Assembly (NCBI GenBank): GCA_950097265.1
Contig: CATNDJ010000001.1
Span: forward strand, 89,634 to 153,633
Direction of reading: 5' to 3'
Length of the DNA: 64,000 bases
DNA from: an uncultured Oscillibacter sp.
Lineage (GTDB): Bacteria; Bacillota; Clostridia; Oscillospirales; Oscillospiraceae
Below are positions 16,729-24,297 of this stretch, in pieces (position 1 is the stretch's first letter; the number at the start of each line of letters is the position of its first letter). A model generated the notes under the pieces. That model was not told where the DNA came from. It saw only the letters and a list, made by a program, of their open reading frames with translations, and searched no databases. The position numbers and the translations under genes were made by a program.

Positions 16729-18384
16729 TTACTTCTCCTCGTTGGGATAGGGCTCGAGGAAGGCGTGGAAGTGGCGCATAGGCAGCTTGTGGCCCCAGAC
16801 GATGCGCATGTTGGGGATGCTCTCCCGGTCCTCATAGAGGGCCTTGACGGCGGCGATGACGTAATCCAGGTGCTCCTGGGTCAGCCGGTCGCGGTCAATG
16901 GCGAAGCGCACCACGTTGGCAAGCTCGGCCTGCTGCTCGGGGGTCTTCAGGTCGTACTCCATGGAGTAGTCGCCCAGCTCGGACACGCGGATGCCGTAGC
17001 GGCGGATGAGCTCCAGGGAGAAGCCCTCGCCGGCGAAGGTGTCGTGGCCCCGCTTGCCGTCGAAGAACTCGTCCATGTTGATGTACACCGCATGGCCGCC
17101 GGCGGGCAGCACCACGCCCTTGACTCCGGCCTTGTAGAAGCCCTGGGCCAGATACTCGCACTGCTTCACGCGGCCGTCCATGTAACGGAAGTCGCAGCTC
17201 TCATAGAGGCCGCAGGCCAGGGCCATGATATCCCGGCCGCTCATGCCGCCGTAGGAGTCGTTGCCGTAGCAGGAAATCTGCTTGACCTTCAGCAGCACGC
17301 CCACGTCGGTCTTAACGGAGCCGTCCTCGTTGAAGTCGGAGAACTTCTTCCAGAACAGGCCCTTGTCCCGGAAGGCCAGCATGCCGCCCATGTTGGCGTG
17401 GCCGTCCTTCTTGGCGGACATGGAGAAGCCGTCGCAGTAAGAGAACATTTCCGTGGCGATTTCGGCGATGGATTTGTCCTCATAGCCGGGCTCGTTCATC
17501 TTGATGAAGTAGCAGTTCTCCGCCCAGCGGGCCACGTCGAAAATCAGGGGGATGTCGTACTTGTGAGCAACCCGGTTGATTTCCTTGATGTTGGCCATGG
17601 AGACGGGGTGTCCGCAGATGGGGTTGTTGGTGATGCAGGTGAAAATCAGGGGCACATTCTCGGGGCCCACGCCCTGAATCAGCTGCTCCAGCTTGTCGAT
17701 GTCCATGTTGCCCTTGAACGGGTTTTTCTCGTACTTGCCGCCCTCGGGAACCTGGTACAGCAGCTCCTTGTGATAGAGGTTGCGGGGGATGGAGCCCATC
17801 TGCTTGATGTTGCCCTCGGTGGTGTCGAAGTGTCCGTTGGAGGGGATGGTGAAGACCTTGCCGGGGTGGCGCTGGGCCAGGATCTTCTTCACGATTTCCA
17901 TCAGCACGGACTCGGCGGCCCGGCCCTGCTGAATGATAAAGCTGTTAGGACGCTCCATCTGCGCGGCGCCGCCGTTAAAGAGGCCTCCCTCGTACTCGCA
18001 CAGGTACAGCTCGTTCATCATCTTCTCCACGTCCCGGCAGTCGGTGCGCACCAGGTCGATGGACTTTTTCCAGTTCTTCTCCCCGCCCCGCTCGAAGATG
18101 TCGCGGAAGGTATCCAGCAGCACGTAGTAGCCGGTGTTGCGGCCATAGGCCTCGTCGCCAAGGAACAGGGTGGCCCACTGCTGGTTGGTCATGGCGGTGG
18201 TGCCGGAGTCGGACAGCATGTCGACGGTCAGCATTCCGGAGGGGAAGGCGAACTCGTTGTAATGCGTGGCCTTCAGGGCCCGTTCACGCTGTTCCACCGT
18301 GACGGTGGGCAGGTCGCGGACGGCGAAGGTGAAGTGATGAGGAGCGGGAACGTCCAGGGGATAGTGCGTCATGTTCTTGTCCAT
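16729..18384 (-). CDS. tnaA: Tryptophanase (PLP-dependent beta-eliminating lyase)
   Basis: 551 residues. Alignment by eye with E. coli TnaA and tyrosine phenol-lyase shows conserved DMLSDSGTTAMT, GDEAYGRNTGYY, QQGRAAE, SNGHFDTT, FDVARWAENCYFIK and the PLP-lysine motif MSAKKDGHANMGG (Lys near residue 323). It cleaves tryptophan to indole, pyruvate and ammonia. The residue matching the phenol-binding Arg of tyrosine phenol-lyase (MERG) is Leu (SELG), which favours tryptophanase. It is longer than the usual 455-475 residues because of an insertion of about 45 residues at about 98-146 and N- and C-terminal extensions. GGAGG precedes the ATG. It is the first gene of an operon with the NSS transporter. 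Confidence 0.9.
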   Translation of the reverse strand: MDKNMTHYPLDVPAPHHFTFAVRDLPTVTVEQRERALKATHYNEFAFPSGMLTVDMLSDSGTTAMTNQQWATLFLGDEAYGRNTGYYVLLDTFRDIFERGGEKNWKKSIDLVRTDCRDVEKMMNELYLCEYEGGLFNGGAAQMERPNSFIIQQGRAAESVLMEIVKKILAQRHPGKVFTIPSNGHFDTTEGNIKQMGSIPRNLYHKELLYQVPEGGKYEKNPFKGNMDIDKLEQLIQGVGPENVPLIFTCITNNPICGHPVSMANIKEINRVAHKYDIPLIFDVARWAENCYFIKMNEPGYEDKSIAEIATEMFSYCDGFSMSAKKDGHANMGGMLAFRDKGLFWKKFSDFNEDGSVKTDVGVLLKVKQISCYGNDSYGGMSGRDIMALACGLYESCDFRYMDGRVKQCEYLAQGFYKAGVKGVVLPAGGHAVYINMDEFFDGKRGHDTFAGEGFSLELIRRYGIRVSELGDYSMEYDLKTPEQQAELANVVRFAIDRDRLTQEHLDYVIAAVKALYEDRESIPNMRIVWGHKLPMRHFHAFLEPYPNEEK

Positions 18385-18588
18385 TTTGATCTACCTCCAT
18401 AAAGTGTGGCTTTCGCCAGATGTTCAGGAGGTACCCCGGTCGTCGCCGGCCCGGCTTTCCCATGGCCGGACGGGGCGCCTAGCGGACAGTACCTGGTGTG
18501 AGGGACGGGGCTTCGTGAGCGCTCCTGGGAAGGAAGCGCGGGAGCGAATGCCGCGAAAACTGCGGCATTTGCTTCTTAGCGTGAGATA

Positions 18589-18617
18589 ATTTTATCAGCA
18601 CTTCTAAAAAATGTCAA
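18589..18617 (-). promoter_or_regulatory. Promoter of the tryptophanase operon
   Basis: Minus strand TTGACA (18612-18617), 17-bp spacer, TAAAAT (18589-18594). Confidence 0.8.
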
Positions 18618-18725
18618 TCCTTTTTGTGCGTTTTGTATGAATCACTATTTTCCTGTCAAAATTTTTATGGAAAATATGAATAGCCCTTGAAAGGTCAACC
18701 TTTATCACTGTGAGAAAAAATTTTT

Positions 18726-18754
18726 TTGACAGAGGTCCGCTTTAGGAATATAAT
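18726..18754 (+). promoter_or_regulatory. Promoter of the YheO-like regulator
   Basis: Perfect consensus TTGACA (18726-18731), 17-bp spacer, TATAAT (18749-18754). Confidence 0.88.
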
Positions 18755-18783
18755 ACTAAAATAAAGAAAAAAATGAAGGACAA

Positions 18784-18799
18784 CCCTCCCGCGGGAGGG
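18784..18799 (+). promoter_or_regulatory. 16-bp perfect palindrome in the regulator 5' UTR
   Basis: CCCTCCCGCGGGAGGG lies between the promoter and the ribosome-binding site. It may be an operator, or an RNA stem close to the SD. Confidence 0.5.
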
Positions 18800-18812
18800 A
18801 AAGGAGGCTCCT

Positions 18813-19490
18813 ATGCCGGATACCGCCAACGCCTTGCTGCGCCAATATGTGAAGCTGACGGAATTCCTGGGCGCCGCCCTGGGCCCGGACTACGAGGTGG
18901 CCCTTCACGACCTGACGGACAAAAACCGCTCCGTCATCGCCATTGCAAACGGCTATATCAGCGGCCGGGAGGTGGGCGCGCCCCTGACCAATATGGCCCT
19001 GAGCGTGCTGAAAGACGAGAGCTACGAGTGGCAGGACTACCGCCTGCACTACTCCGGCGTCTCCGCCGCCGGAAACGTCCTGCGCTCCAGCACCATGTTC
19101 ATCAAGGAGGATGGGAAACTCATCGGGATGCTCTGCATCAACTTCGACGACAGCCGCTTCCAGAACTTTGCCCGGCAGGTGCTGACCCTGTGCCACCCGA
19201 ACCAATTCGTGCAGGTCCTGAACCAGCCGGAGGAGACCCCCGGGGATACCCCCCGGCCGGAGACCTTCCGCAACTCCACGGAGGCCGTGGCCCAGGATGC
19301 CATCGCCCACGAGCTGGAGCGCCTGGGGGTCCCGGCGGACCGCCTGACCTCCGAGGAGCGGCTTCAGATCATCGCGGCCCTGGAGGCCAGCGGCATCTTC
19401 CTGCTCAAGGGGGCCGTGAAGGACGTGGCCGCGGGCTTGGGCTGCTCTCAGGCCAGCGTCTACCGCTACCTGTCCCAGCTCAAGAAATAA
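18813..19490 (+). CDS. YheO/DauR-like transcriptional regulator (PAS-like + HTH)
   Basis: 225 residues, two-domain layout typical of the family. The N-terminal YheO-like PAS domain (about 1-125) contains LGPDYEVALHDL and DGKLIGMLCINFDDS. The C-terminal HTH_22 domain (about 165-225) contains FLLKGAVKDVAAGLGCSQASVYRYL. DauR, the best-known member, controls D-arginine catabolism with a small-molecule signal. The divergent arrangement with tryptophanase and its transporter makes this the likely regulator of that operon (inference). SD AAGGAGG is good. Confidence 0.87.
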   Translation: MPDTANALLRQYVKLTEFLGAALGPDYEVALHDLTDKNRSVIAIANGYISGREVGAPLTNMALSVLKDESYEWQDYRLHYSGVSAAGNVLRSSTMFIKEDGKLIGMLCINFDDSRFQNFARQVLTLCHPNQFVQVLNQPEETPGDTPRPETFRNSTEAVAQDAIAHELERLGVPADRLTSEERLQIIAALEASGIFLLKGAVKDVAAGLGCSQASVYRYLSQLKK

Positions 19491-19558
19491 TGGGGAGCTT
19501 GGCCTTATGCTTTGAGCCTGCGCCCGGCGGTCCGCCTTTCCCGGGAAAAGCAAATAAC

Positions 19559-19590
19559 CGCCCTCCCGCAAGGGGAGGGCGTTGGTCTGC
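19559..19590 (-). terminator. Hairpin at the GNAT/regulator convergence
   Basis: 9-bp stem CGCCCTCCC / GGGAGGGCG with loop GCAAG between two converging genes. The minus-strand copy lies inside the region just past the GNAT stop and is followed by GTTATTTGCTTTT. Confidence 0.6.
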
Positions 19591-19594
19591 GCGC

Positions 19595-20068
19595 TCAGCG
19601 GCGCTTTTCCATGCGGATGCATCCCTCTTCGTCGGGGGTTCCCACGCCGTCTGAAAATTGATACCCCAGCTTTCGGTAAAAATCCCGGGCCGTGATGGAG
19701 GAGTGGACGACCACCCGGTCCGCCCGGAGGAAATACGCGTCTTCCTCCAGCGCCTCCATGATTCTCCTTCCCGCGCCCCTCCCCTGGTACTCCGGCAGGA
19801 CGAAGACGGTCACCAGGATGCTCTCCGTCCCGCTACCCATGTGGGGCGCGATTCCGCCGCACCCAACGGTTTTTTCTCCGTCCCGGAGGATGTACAGGTG
19901 CTCGCTCCCGGCCTGCTCCAGCAGATTTTCCGGCGTGTACAGCTCCAGCATCTCCCGGATGATCTCGGGGGGATAATCCGGGGCGTTGCTGACCCGCAGC
20001 GCTTCCCCGATGACGGCGGCGGCCGCCGCCGCGTCCCGCTCCTCAAAGCGTCTGATTTTAAAATCCAT
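19595..20068 (-). CDS. GNAT family N-acetyltransferase
   Basis: 157 residues, normal for a single GNAT domain. The N-terminal strand is MDFKIRRFEERDAAAAA. The acetyl-CoA pyrophosphate-binding motif is seen as PEYQGRGAGRRIMEALE (Q-x-x-G-x-G/A), followed by the C-terminal FYRKLGYQF typical of RimI-like enzymes. The substrate is unknown. The ATG at 20068 follows GAGGAGG. It is monocistronic and divergent from the DUF342 gene. Confidence 0.88.
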   Translation of the reverse strand: MDFKIRRFEERDAAAAAAVIGEALRVSNAPDYPPEIIREMLELYTPENLLEQAGSEHLYILRDGEKTVGCGGIAPHMGSGTESILVTVFVLPEYQGRGAGRRIMEALEEDAYFLRADRVVVHSSITARDFYRKLGYQFSDGVGTPDEEGCIRMEKRR

Positions 20069-20187
20069 GGCTCCTCCTCGCCGGTCCGTTTGACCGCCTG
20101 TCCCGCATTATAGCAGAGACGGCCCCCCGGCGCAAGGCGTTCTGAAGGACCGTCCAAAAATAATCGGCGGAATATGATAATTGCCTC

Positions 20188-20216
20188 TTCCCTTTGGCTG
20201 GAAAGTTTAGTATAAT
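20188..20216 (+). promoter_or_regulatory. Probable promoter of the DUF342 gene
   Basis: TATAAT at 20211-20216 is clear; the -35 TTCCCT (20188-20193, 17-bp spacer) is weak. A second TATAAT-like box lies just downstream (20218-20223). Confidence 0.5.
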
Positions 20217-20260
20217 GGTATAATAATGCTGTCCAAGCACAGAGGAATCGAGGTGCCCGC

Positions 20261-22009
20261 ATGTCATTCAAGGACAAAATCACATCCCTCCTGTTCAGCT
20301 CCAAAAAAGATGTTCAGGCGGATGAGACGCTTCCGGCGGAACAGGAGCAGATGCCTCAGGAAGCTCCGAACGCCCCGGAGCCCGTTCCTGAAGACCCGTC
20401 CCGTCTGGAAATTCCCGCGGATCACCCCATCCGTCAGCTCTATGACCTCCGGCAGAAAGAGGCCGGCGGTCTTCCCTCTCCACGTCTGTATATGGATGAG
20501 GAAGGCATCCTCCCTCCGGAGCTGCTGGAAAAAGAGAAAAGCCGCCTGCAGTCCTCCCTGAAAAGCGTCTGCGCCACCCGGTGGAAGGCGGCCAAGGGCA
20601 GGACCCGGGGCAAGCACAGCAAGAAAAAGGCGGAAGAGGAAGCCGAGGACGAGCAGACGGTTATGGACGCCCGCCCCTGGTTTCACCTCTCCTCCGACAA
20701 GGTCTACGCCTGGATGCTGATTTTCCCCCCCGTCGGAACGGGAGAGGAAGTTACCCGGGACATGATCTACCAGGCCCTGTCGGCTCAGGGCATCTCCTAC
20801 GGCCTGGATACGGCTCTGCTGGACCGGGCGGCTCACGACCGGGAACGCTATTTCAGCCTCTACCTCGTGGCCAGGGGAACGCCCGCGTTCGACGGGCGCA
20901 ACGGCAACATCGTGGACAGCTTCCCCCGGGCCATCCAGCGGGTCCTGGAGGTGAACGAATTTGGGCAGGTGGACTACACCTCTTTGAATCTCATCTGCAA
21001 CGTCGAGGAGGGCCAGGAGATCTGCCACCTCGTCCGGCCCACCGAGGGCGAGCCGGGCCGGACGGTGACAAACCAGGAAATCCCCGCCAAAAGCGGAAGG
21101 TCCGTGCCCCTTCCCCGGGGCCGGAATACGGAGATTTCCGAGGACGGAGACGCCCTGATCGCCTCCATGCCGGGCCATGTGGAGTTCAGCGGCACTACCT
21201 TTCAGGTCAAGCCGGTGCTGGATATCGGCGGGGACGTGGATTTCTCCACCGGGAACATCAAATTCGTGGGAGATGTGAACATCAAAGGAGACGTGCTCAG
21301 CGGCTTCACTGTCAAGGCCATGGGGAACGTCTACGTGGGCGGCGTGGTGGAAGCTGGGGGCACCGTGGAGGCCGGCGGCGACCTGACGGTGGTGAAGGGC
21401 ATCCTGGGCGACGGCACCACGGTCATTCGGGCCGGGCGGTGCATCTTCGCCAAGTACATTGAAAACGCCACCATCTTCGTTCGGGAAAATCTCCAGACCG
21501 ACTGCATTGTCAACGGCAGAATTTACTGCGACGGCGAAGTCATCATCCGTTCCGGCCGGGGAAGCATCATCGGCGGCCGGGTCTGGGCCGCCAAGCGGAT
21601 CAGCGCCAGCGCCGTCGGCGCCAAGTCGGAGGTTAAAACCTCCGTCGCCCTGGGCGGCATGCCCTGCGCCACCCTGGAAAAAGACCTGGTCCGCAAGAAG
21701 CTGGCGCGCCTGGCCGCGGAGCTGGAACGGCTGGAAGCCCAATTGGACAGCCCCGCCAAAAGCAGCCTTTTGGGCAAGGTCCGGATGAAAATTTCCGTAT
21801 CCGAGCTCCGGCTGCGGCAGCTCCAGGAGGAGCTGGACGCCGCCAGGGAGGAGCTGAAGAATCAAAAGGAAGCGGACAGCGGACGCATGGAGTGCGGCGT
21901 AGCTTACGCGGGCACCGAAATCAGTTTTGGAGATGAGCTCCTCCGCCTGCGGCACGAGACCCACCAGTGCGTGGCCAAGCTGCTGTGCGGCGAAATTGTA
22001 CTGATGTGA
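20261..22009 (+). CDS. DUF342 (FapA-like) domain protein
   Basis: 582 residues. A charged N-terminal region (about 1-125, including a lysine/arginine-rich patch AKGRTRGKHSKKK) precedes the DUF342 N-domain and a right-handed beta-helix core (about 280-445). The helix shows in repeated short strands such as DIGGDVDFSTGNIKFVGDVNI, GNVYVGGVVEAGGTVEAGGD and IIRSGRGSIIGGRVWA. A coiled coil follows (about 470-555). DUF342 proteins include FapA, implicated in polymer or flagellar biogenesis and its regulation in Vibrio and Bacillus; no flagellar genes are nearby, so the role here is open. It is cytosolic, with no signal peptide. Confidence 0.87.
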   Translation: MSFKDKITSLLFSSKKDVQADETLPAEQEQMPQEAPNAPEPVPEDPSRLEIPADHPIRQLYDLRQKEAGGLPSPRLYMDEEGILPPELLEKEKSRLQSSLKSVCATRWKAAKGRTRGKHSKKKAEEEAEDEQTVMDARPWFHLSSDKVYAWMLIFPPVGTGEEVTRDMIYQALSAQGISYGLDTALLDRAAHDRERYFSLYLVARGTPAFDGRNGNIVDSFPRAIQRVLEVNEFGQVDYTSLNLICNVEEGQEICHLVRPTEGEPGRTVTNQEIPAKSGRSVPLPRGRNTEISEDGDALIASMPGHVEFSGTTFQVKPVLDIGGDVDFSTGNIKFVGDVNIKGDVLSGFTVKAMGNVYVGGVVEAGGTVEAGGDLTVVKGILGDGTTVIRAGRCIFAKYIENATIFVRENLQTDCIVNGRIYCDGEVIIRSGRGSIIGGRVWAAKRISASAVGAKSEVKTSVALGGMPCATLEKDLVRKKLARLAAELERLEAQLDSPAKSSLLGKVRMKISVSELRLRQLQEELDAAREELKNQKEADSGRMECGVAYAGTEISFGDELLRLRHETHQCVAKLLCGEIVLM

Positions 22010-22030
22010 CGGCGCTCTATCAAAAGCGGC

Positions 22031-22066
22031 AAGGCGGCGGACGCAATGCGTCCGCCGCCTTTTTTG
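22031..22066. terminator. Terminator shared by DUF342 and soluble MCP genes
   Basis: 15-bp stem AAGGCGGCGGACGCA / TGCGTCCGCCGCCTT followed by TTTTT on +. Converging genes end on both sides. Confidence 0.88.
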
Positions 22067-22073
22067 ATGAAAG

Positions 22074-23030
22074 CTATTTCTCAGAGCGGCCATCTGCCTC
22101 TAGATCCTTTACAAAGGGCGGTATCTGGGAGATCATGTTGTCCATGTCCTCAAACATGGCGCTCTTTGTGGTTCCCAGGCGGCTGGCCTGGTCGATGTGC
22201 CGGACCACCTCCTGATACTGGTCCTTGATCCGGTCGAAGAACTGGCACAGCACGGCCAGCTCCTGCTGAGAGGTTTCAATCACCCCGGAAATCTCCGCCT
22301 GCACGGAGGCCGATCCCTCTGCGGTAGCAATAATCCTATGGAAGCTCTCATCGGTCTGGCCCACAACGCTTACGGCCTGGCCAAGAGTCTGCCGGGAGGA
22401 ATGGATGCTGCTGCTGAGCTCTCCGGCCCGGGACTCCACATCGCACACGCCGGAGTCCACCTCTCCGGCCAACTGCTTAATTTCCCGGGCCAGCTCCTTT
22501 ACCTGGGCGGCCACCACGGCGAAACCCCGGCCCTCCACTCCGGCCCGGGCCGCCTCAATGGAGGCGTTGATGGCCAGGATATTCGTCTGGTCTGCAATAG
22601 AGACGATCTTTCCCATACACTGCTGGATACCCCGGATGGCAGATTGGAGATTCTCAAAGATGCCCGCCATCTCGTCGTAGGACTCTTGAATCTTCATAGA
22701 GGTGCTTTTCAGCTCCTCCATCTGCCCCTGAGCCTCGGAAACCGTGCCTCCGATCTCTTCCCGAACATAGACAAATTGTCCTGCGGCTCCTTCAATATTG
22801 GAGAAGGACTGTCCCAGTTTCTGCAGCTCCTCCTGAAAGTGATCCGCCTCGTTCAGAACACCGGAGAAGGTAGAACCCACCAGGCTCAGCTCCGAGAGGG
22901 AAGCCACTTCCTTTTTCACCAGCTCTTTCTGGTACTCCTTCAGGCTGTCCGCCACGTGAAGGACCGGATAGAGGCTCTTTGGCTCCTGTGGCCGGTCCGG
23001 CGCCTGCCGCTTCTTTCCCGCAAACAGCAT
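22074..23030 (-). CDS. Soluble methyl-accepting chemotaxis-type signalling protein
   Basis: 318 residues from the ATG at 23030, which follows AAGGGGGG and lies 13 bp after the FIST stop; an upstream in-frame TTG would overlap that gene. No transmembrane helix or sensor domain is present, only a coiled-coil MCP signalling domain. Its hairpin tip contains [19 protein letters not shown] followed by [15 protein letters not shown], which contacts CheA/CheW. Coupled to the FIST gene, it probably transmits ligand binding by the FIST protein to a CheA-type kinase (inference). No cheA is present in the window. Confidence 0.87.
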   Translation of the reverse strand: MLFAGKKRQAPDRPQEPKSLYPVLHVADSLKEYQKELVKKEVASLSELSLVGSTFSGVLNEADHFQEELQKLGQSFSNIEGAAGQFVYVREEIGGTVSEAQGQMEELKSTSMKIQESYDEMAGIFENLQSAIRGIQQCMGKIVSIADQTNILAINASIEAARAGVEGRGFAVVAAQVKELAREIKQLAGEVDSGVCDVESRAGELSSSIHSSRQTLGQAVSVVGQTDESFHRIIATAEGSASVQAEISGVIETSQQELAVLCQFFDRIKDQYQEVVRHIDQASRLGTTKSAMFEDMDNMISQIPPFVKDLEADGRSEK

Positions 23031-23043
23031 TCCGAATCCCCCC

Positions 23044-24099
23044 TTACTCAAAGACCGCGCAGGTCATGGACTGATTAACAAAGCGGTTGTTGTAGTGCTC
23101 CCCGTAGCCAACGAAGCCGGCGTGGCTGCCCAAGGTCCCCATCTCCCGGAGGTAGGTCTGCATGTAGCCGCGCTCTGAGAACAGCTTATACCGGAACAGG
23201 CAGTTGACAGAAAAGACCGCCGAGCGCTTTGGAAACTCCCTTTGAATCTGCTGAATAGTACTTCGAGTAATGGCCTGATAGTCCCCCAGCTCCAGCAAAA
23301 TCAGCACATCGGAGTCATTGACCTGACGGAAGCAGGCCAGGGCGTTTCCATTGACTTCCTTGATGGAGATAATACAGGTATCGTCTCCATTGATTTTGCC
23401 GAAGGGATTCTGAAACGTCCGCGTCAAAATCTCTTCGTCCGTCACGTGGAGGATGCTTTTGTACACCTGCTTGGCCGGCTTTCCATTCAGGGAACCCAGT
23501 ATGTAATTGGCCCGGTCCGTATTAGATGCGATAAAGCGATAGTCCCCCATCTGGTGGTAAATATTCTCTTTATAGGTCTTCACCCGTCCGCCCCGGTTCC
23601 GCACCAGGGCATAGGCCACAGCGTCCTGGTAAACCCGTCCATTGGCCGAGACCCGGCCCTCGCCGCCGGTACCCCCCACCAGAGAGACGCCCCGCTTGCG
23701 CAGGACCGTGTGGATGGTGGTCAGCACGCAGGCGTCGTTCCCGGCGCAAAAGTCGATACACACGGTATCCCCGCCGGAGCCCCCTACCGCCTGCATGTCC
23801 CGCTCCAAGCGCCCGATGTACTTCACCGGCATGGTGGAAGCCTCTTCCAATACGCCTGCGGCAGCGGTGACGCCGTCGGAAAAGGCGATGATCCCTACGC
23901 CGCTTTCTACTACAGCGGCCTGATAGCACATGCCGATACAGCCGATGCTGGGCACGCCGGGAAAGCGCTGCTCCAGGGCCTTGACATGGGCTTCAAACTG
24001 GTCGTTGTTGGACATCAGCATGATGAACTCGGGATTGCGGAGGCCGCTGAGGGCCTCATCCAGATTTCCCCGCTGGCTCATCCCATAAAATTGCTTCAT
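23044..24099 (-). CDS. FIST domain signal-transduction protein
   Basis: 351 residues matching FIST N- and C-domain architecture. N-terminal part contains [29 protein letters not shown] and the conserved GCIGMCYQ; the C-part contains [10 protein letters not shown] and [11 protein letters not shown] near the end, typical of FIST_C. FIST domains are predicted sensors of small ligands such as amino acids and often pair with MCP, kinase or c-di-GMP outputs. Here the output is the downstream soluble MCP. It is cytosolic, with no signal peptide. The GGAGG site is 12 nt from the ATG, slightly long. Confidence 0.87.
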   Translation of the reverse strand: MKQFYGMSQRGNLDEALSGLRNPEFIMLMSNNDQFEAHVKALEQRFPGVPSIGCIGMCYQAAVVESGVGIIAFSDGVTAAAGVLEEASTMPVKYIGRLERDMQAVGGSGGDTVCIDFCAGNDACVLTTIHTVLRKRGVSLVGGTGGEGRVSANGRVYQDAVAYALVRNRGGRVKTYKENIYHQMGDYRFIASNTDRANYILGSLNGKPAKQVYKSILHVTDEEILTRTFQNPFGKINGDDTCIISIKEVNGNALACFRQVNDSDVLILLELGDYQAITRSTIQQIQREFPKRSAVFSVNCLFRYKLFSERGYMQTYLREMGTLGSHAGFVGYGEHYNNRFVNQSMTCAVFE

Positions 24100-24138
24100 G
24101 CCACGAATCTACCTCCTGCCATAATTTACAGAGGCTTT

Positions 24139-24167
24139 ATTATACCGGAAAGCCCCCGGTGTGTCAA
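24139..24167 (-). promoter_or_regulatory. Promoter of the FIST-MCP operon
   Basis: Minus strand TTGACA (24162-24167), 17-bp spacer, TATAAT (24139-24144): a perfect consensus. Confidence 0.88.
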
Positions 24168-24230
24168 TAACCATCATAGCGGTCTTCTGTCCGGCAGCAT
24201 CTGAAAATCTTCTGAATCAGGCGGCAGCAA

Positions 24231-24258
24231 AAATCCCGCACTCCGGTGCGGGGTTTTT
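24231..24258 (-). terminator. Terminator of the hybrid kinase gene
   Basis: Stem CCCGCAC / GTGCGGG with A-T pairs extending it and TTTTTG on either strand. It lies 40 bp past the stop of the minus-strand kinase. Confidence 0.75.
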
Positions 24259-24297
24259 GCGTTCAAAAGCAGGCGTTCAGCGCCTCTTCAAAACCGT

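Larger units (their letters stand above)
18385..18812. other. Divergent regulatory region: structured tryptophanase leader and regulator promoter
   Basis: Gene-free. On the minus strand an approximately 195-nt GC-rich leader separates the promoter (18589-18617) from the tryptophanase start. It folds into several hairpins (ATGCCGC/GCGGCAT; a CCCCGTCCGGCC ... CGGGG helix) and matches no riboswitch I know. No tryptophan-rich leader peptide is evident. On the + strand it holds a consensus promoter and a palindrome for the regulator gene. Confidence 0.6.

Noticed and set aside
15154-18402. A 1082-codon open frame on the + strand spanning the NSS and tryptophanase genes
   Set aside because: It is antisense to two clearly recognisable genes and consists of low-complexity His/Gly/Asp/Gln-rich sequence, a normal by-product of high GC at third codon positions.
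18385-18600. A T-box or known riboswitch in the tryptophanase leader
   Set aside because: I could not find a T-box TGGNACCGCG stretch or any other class-specific core.
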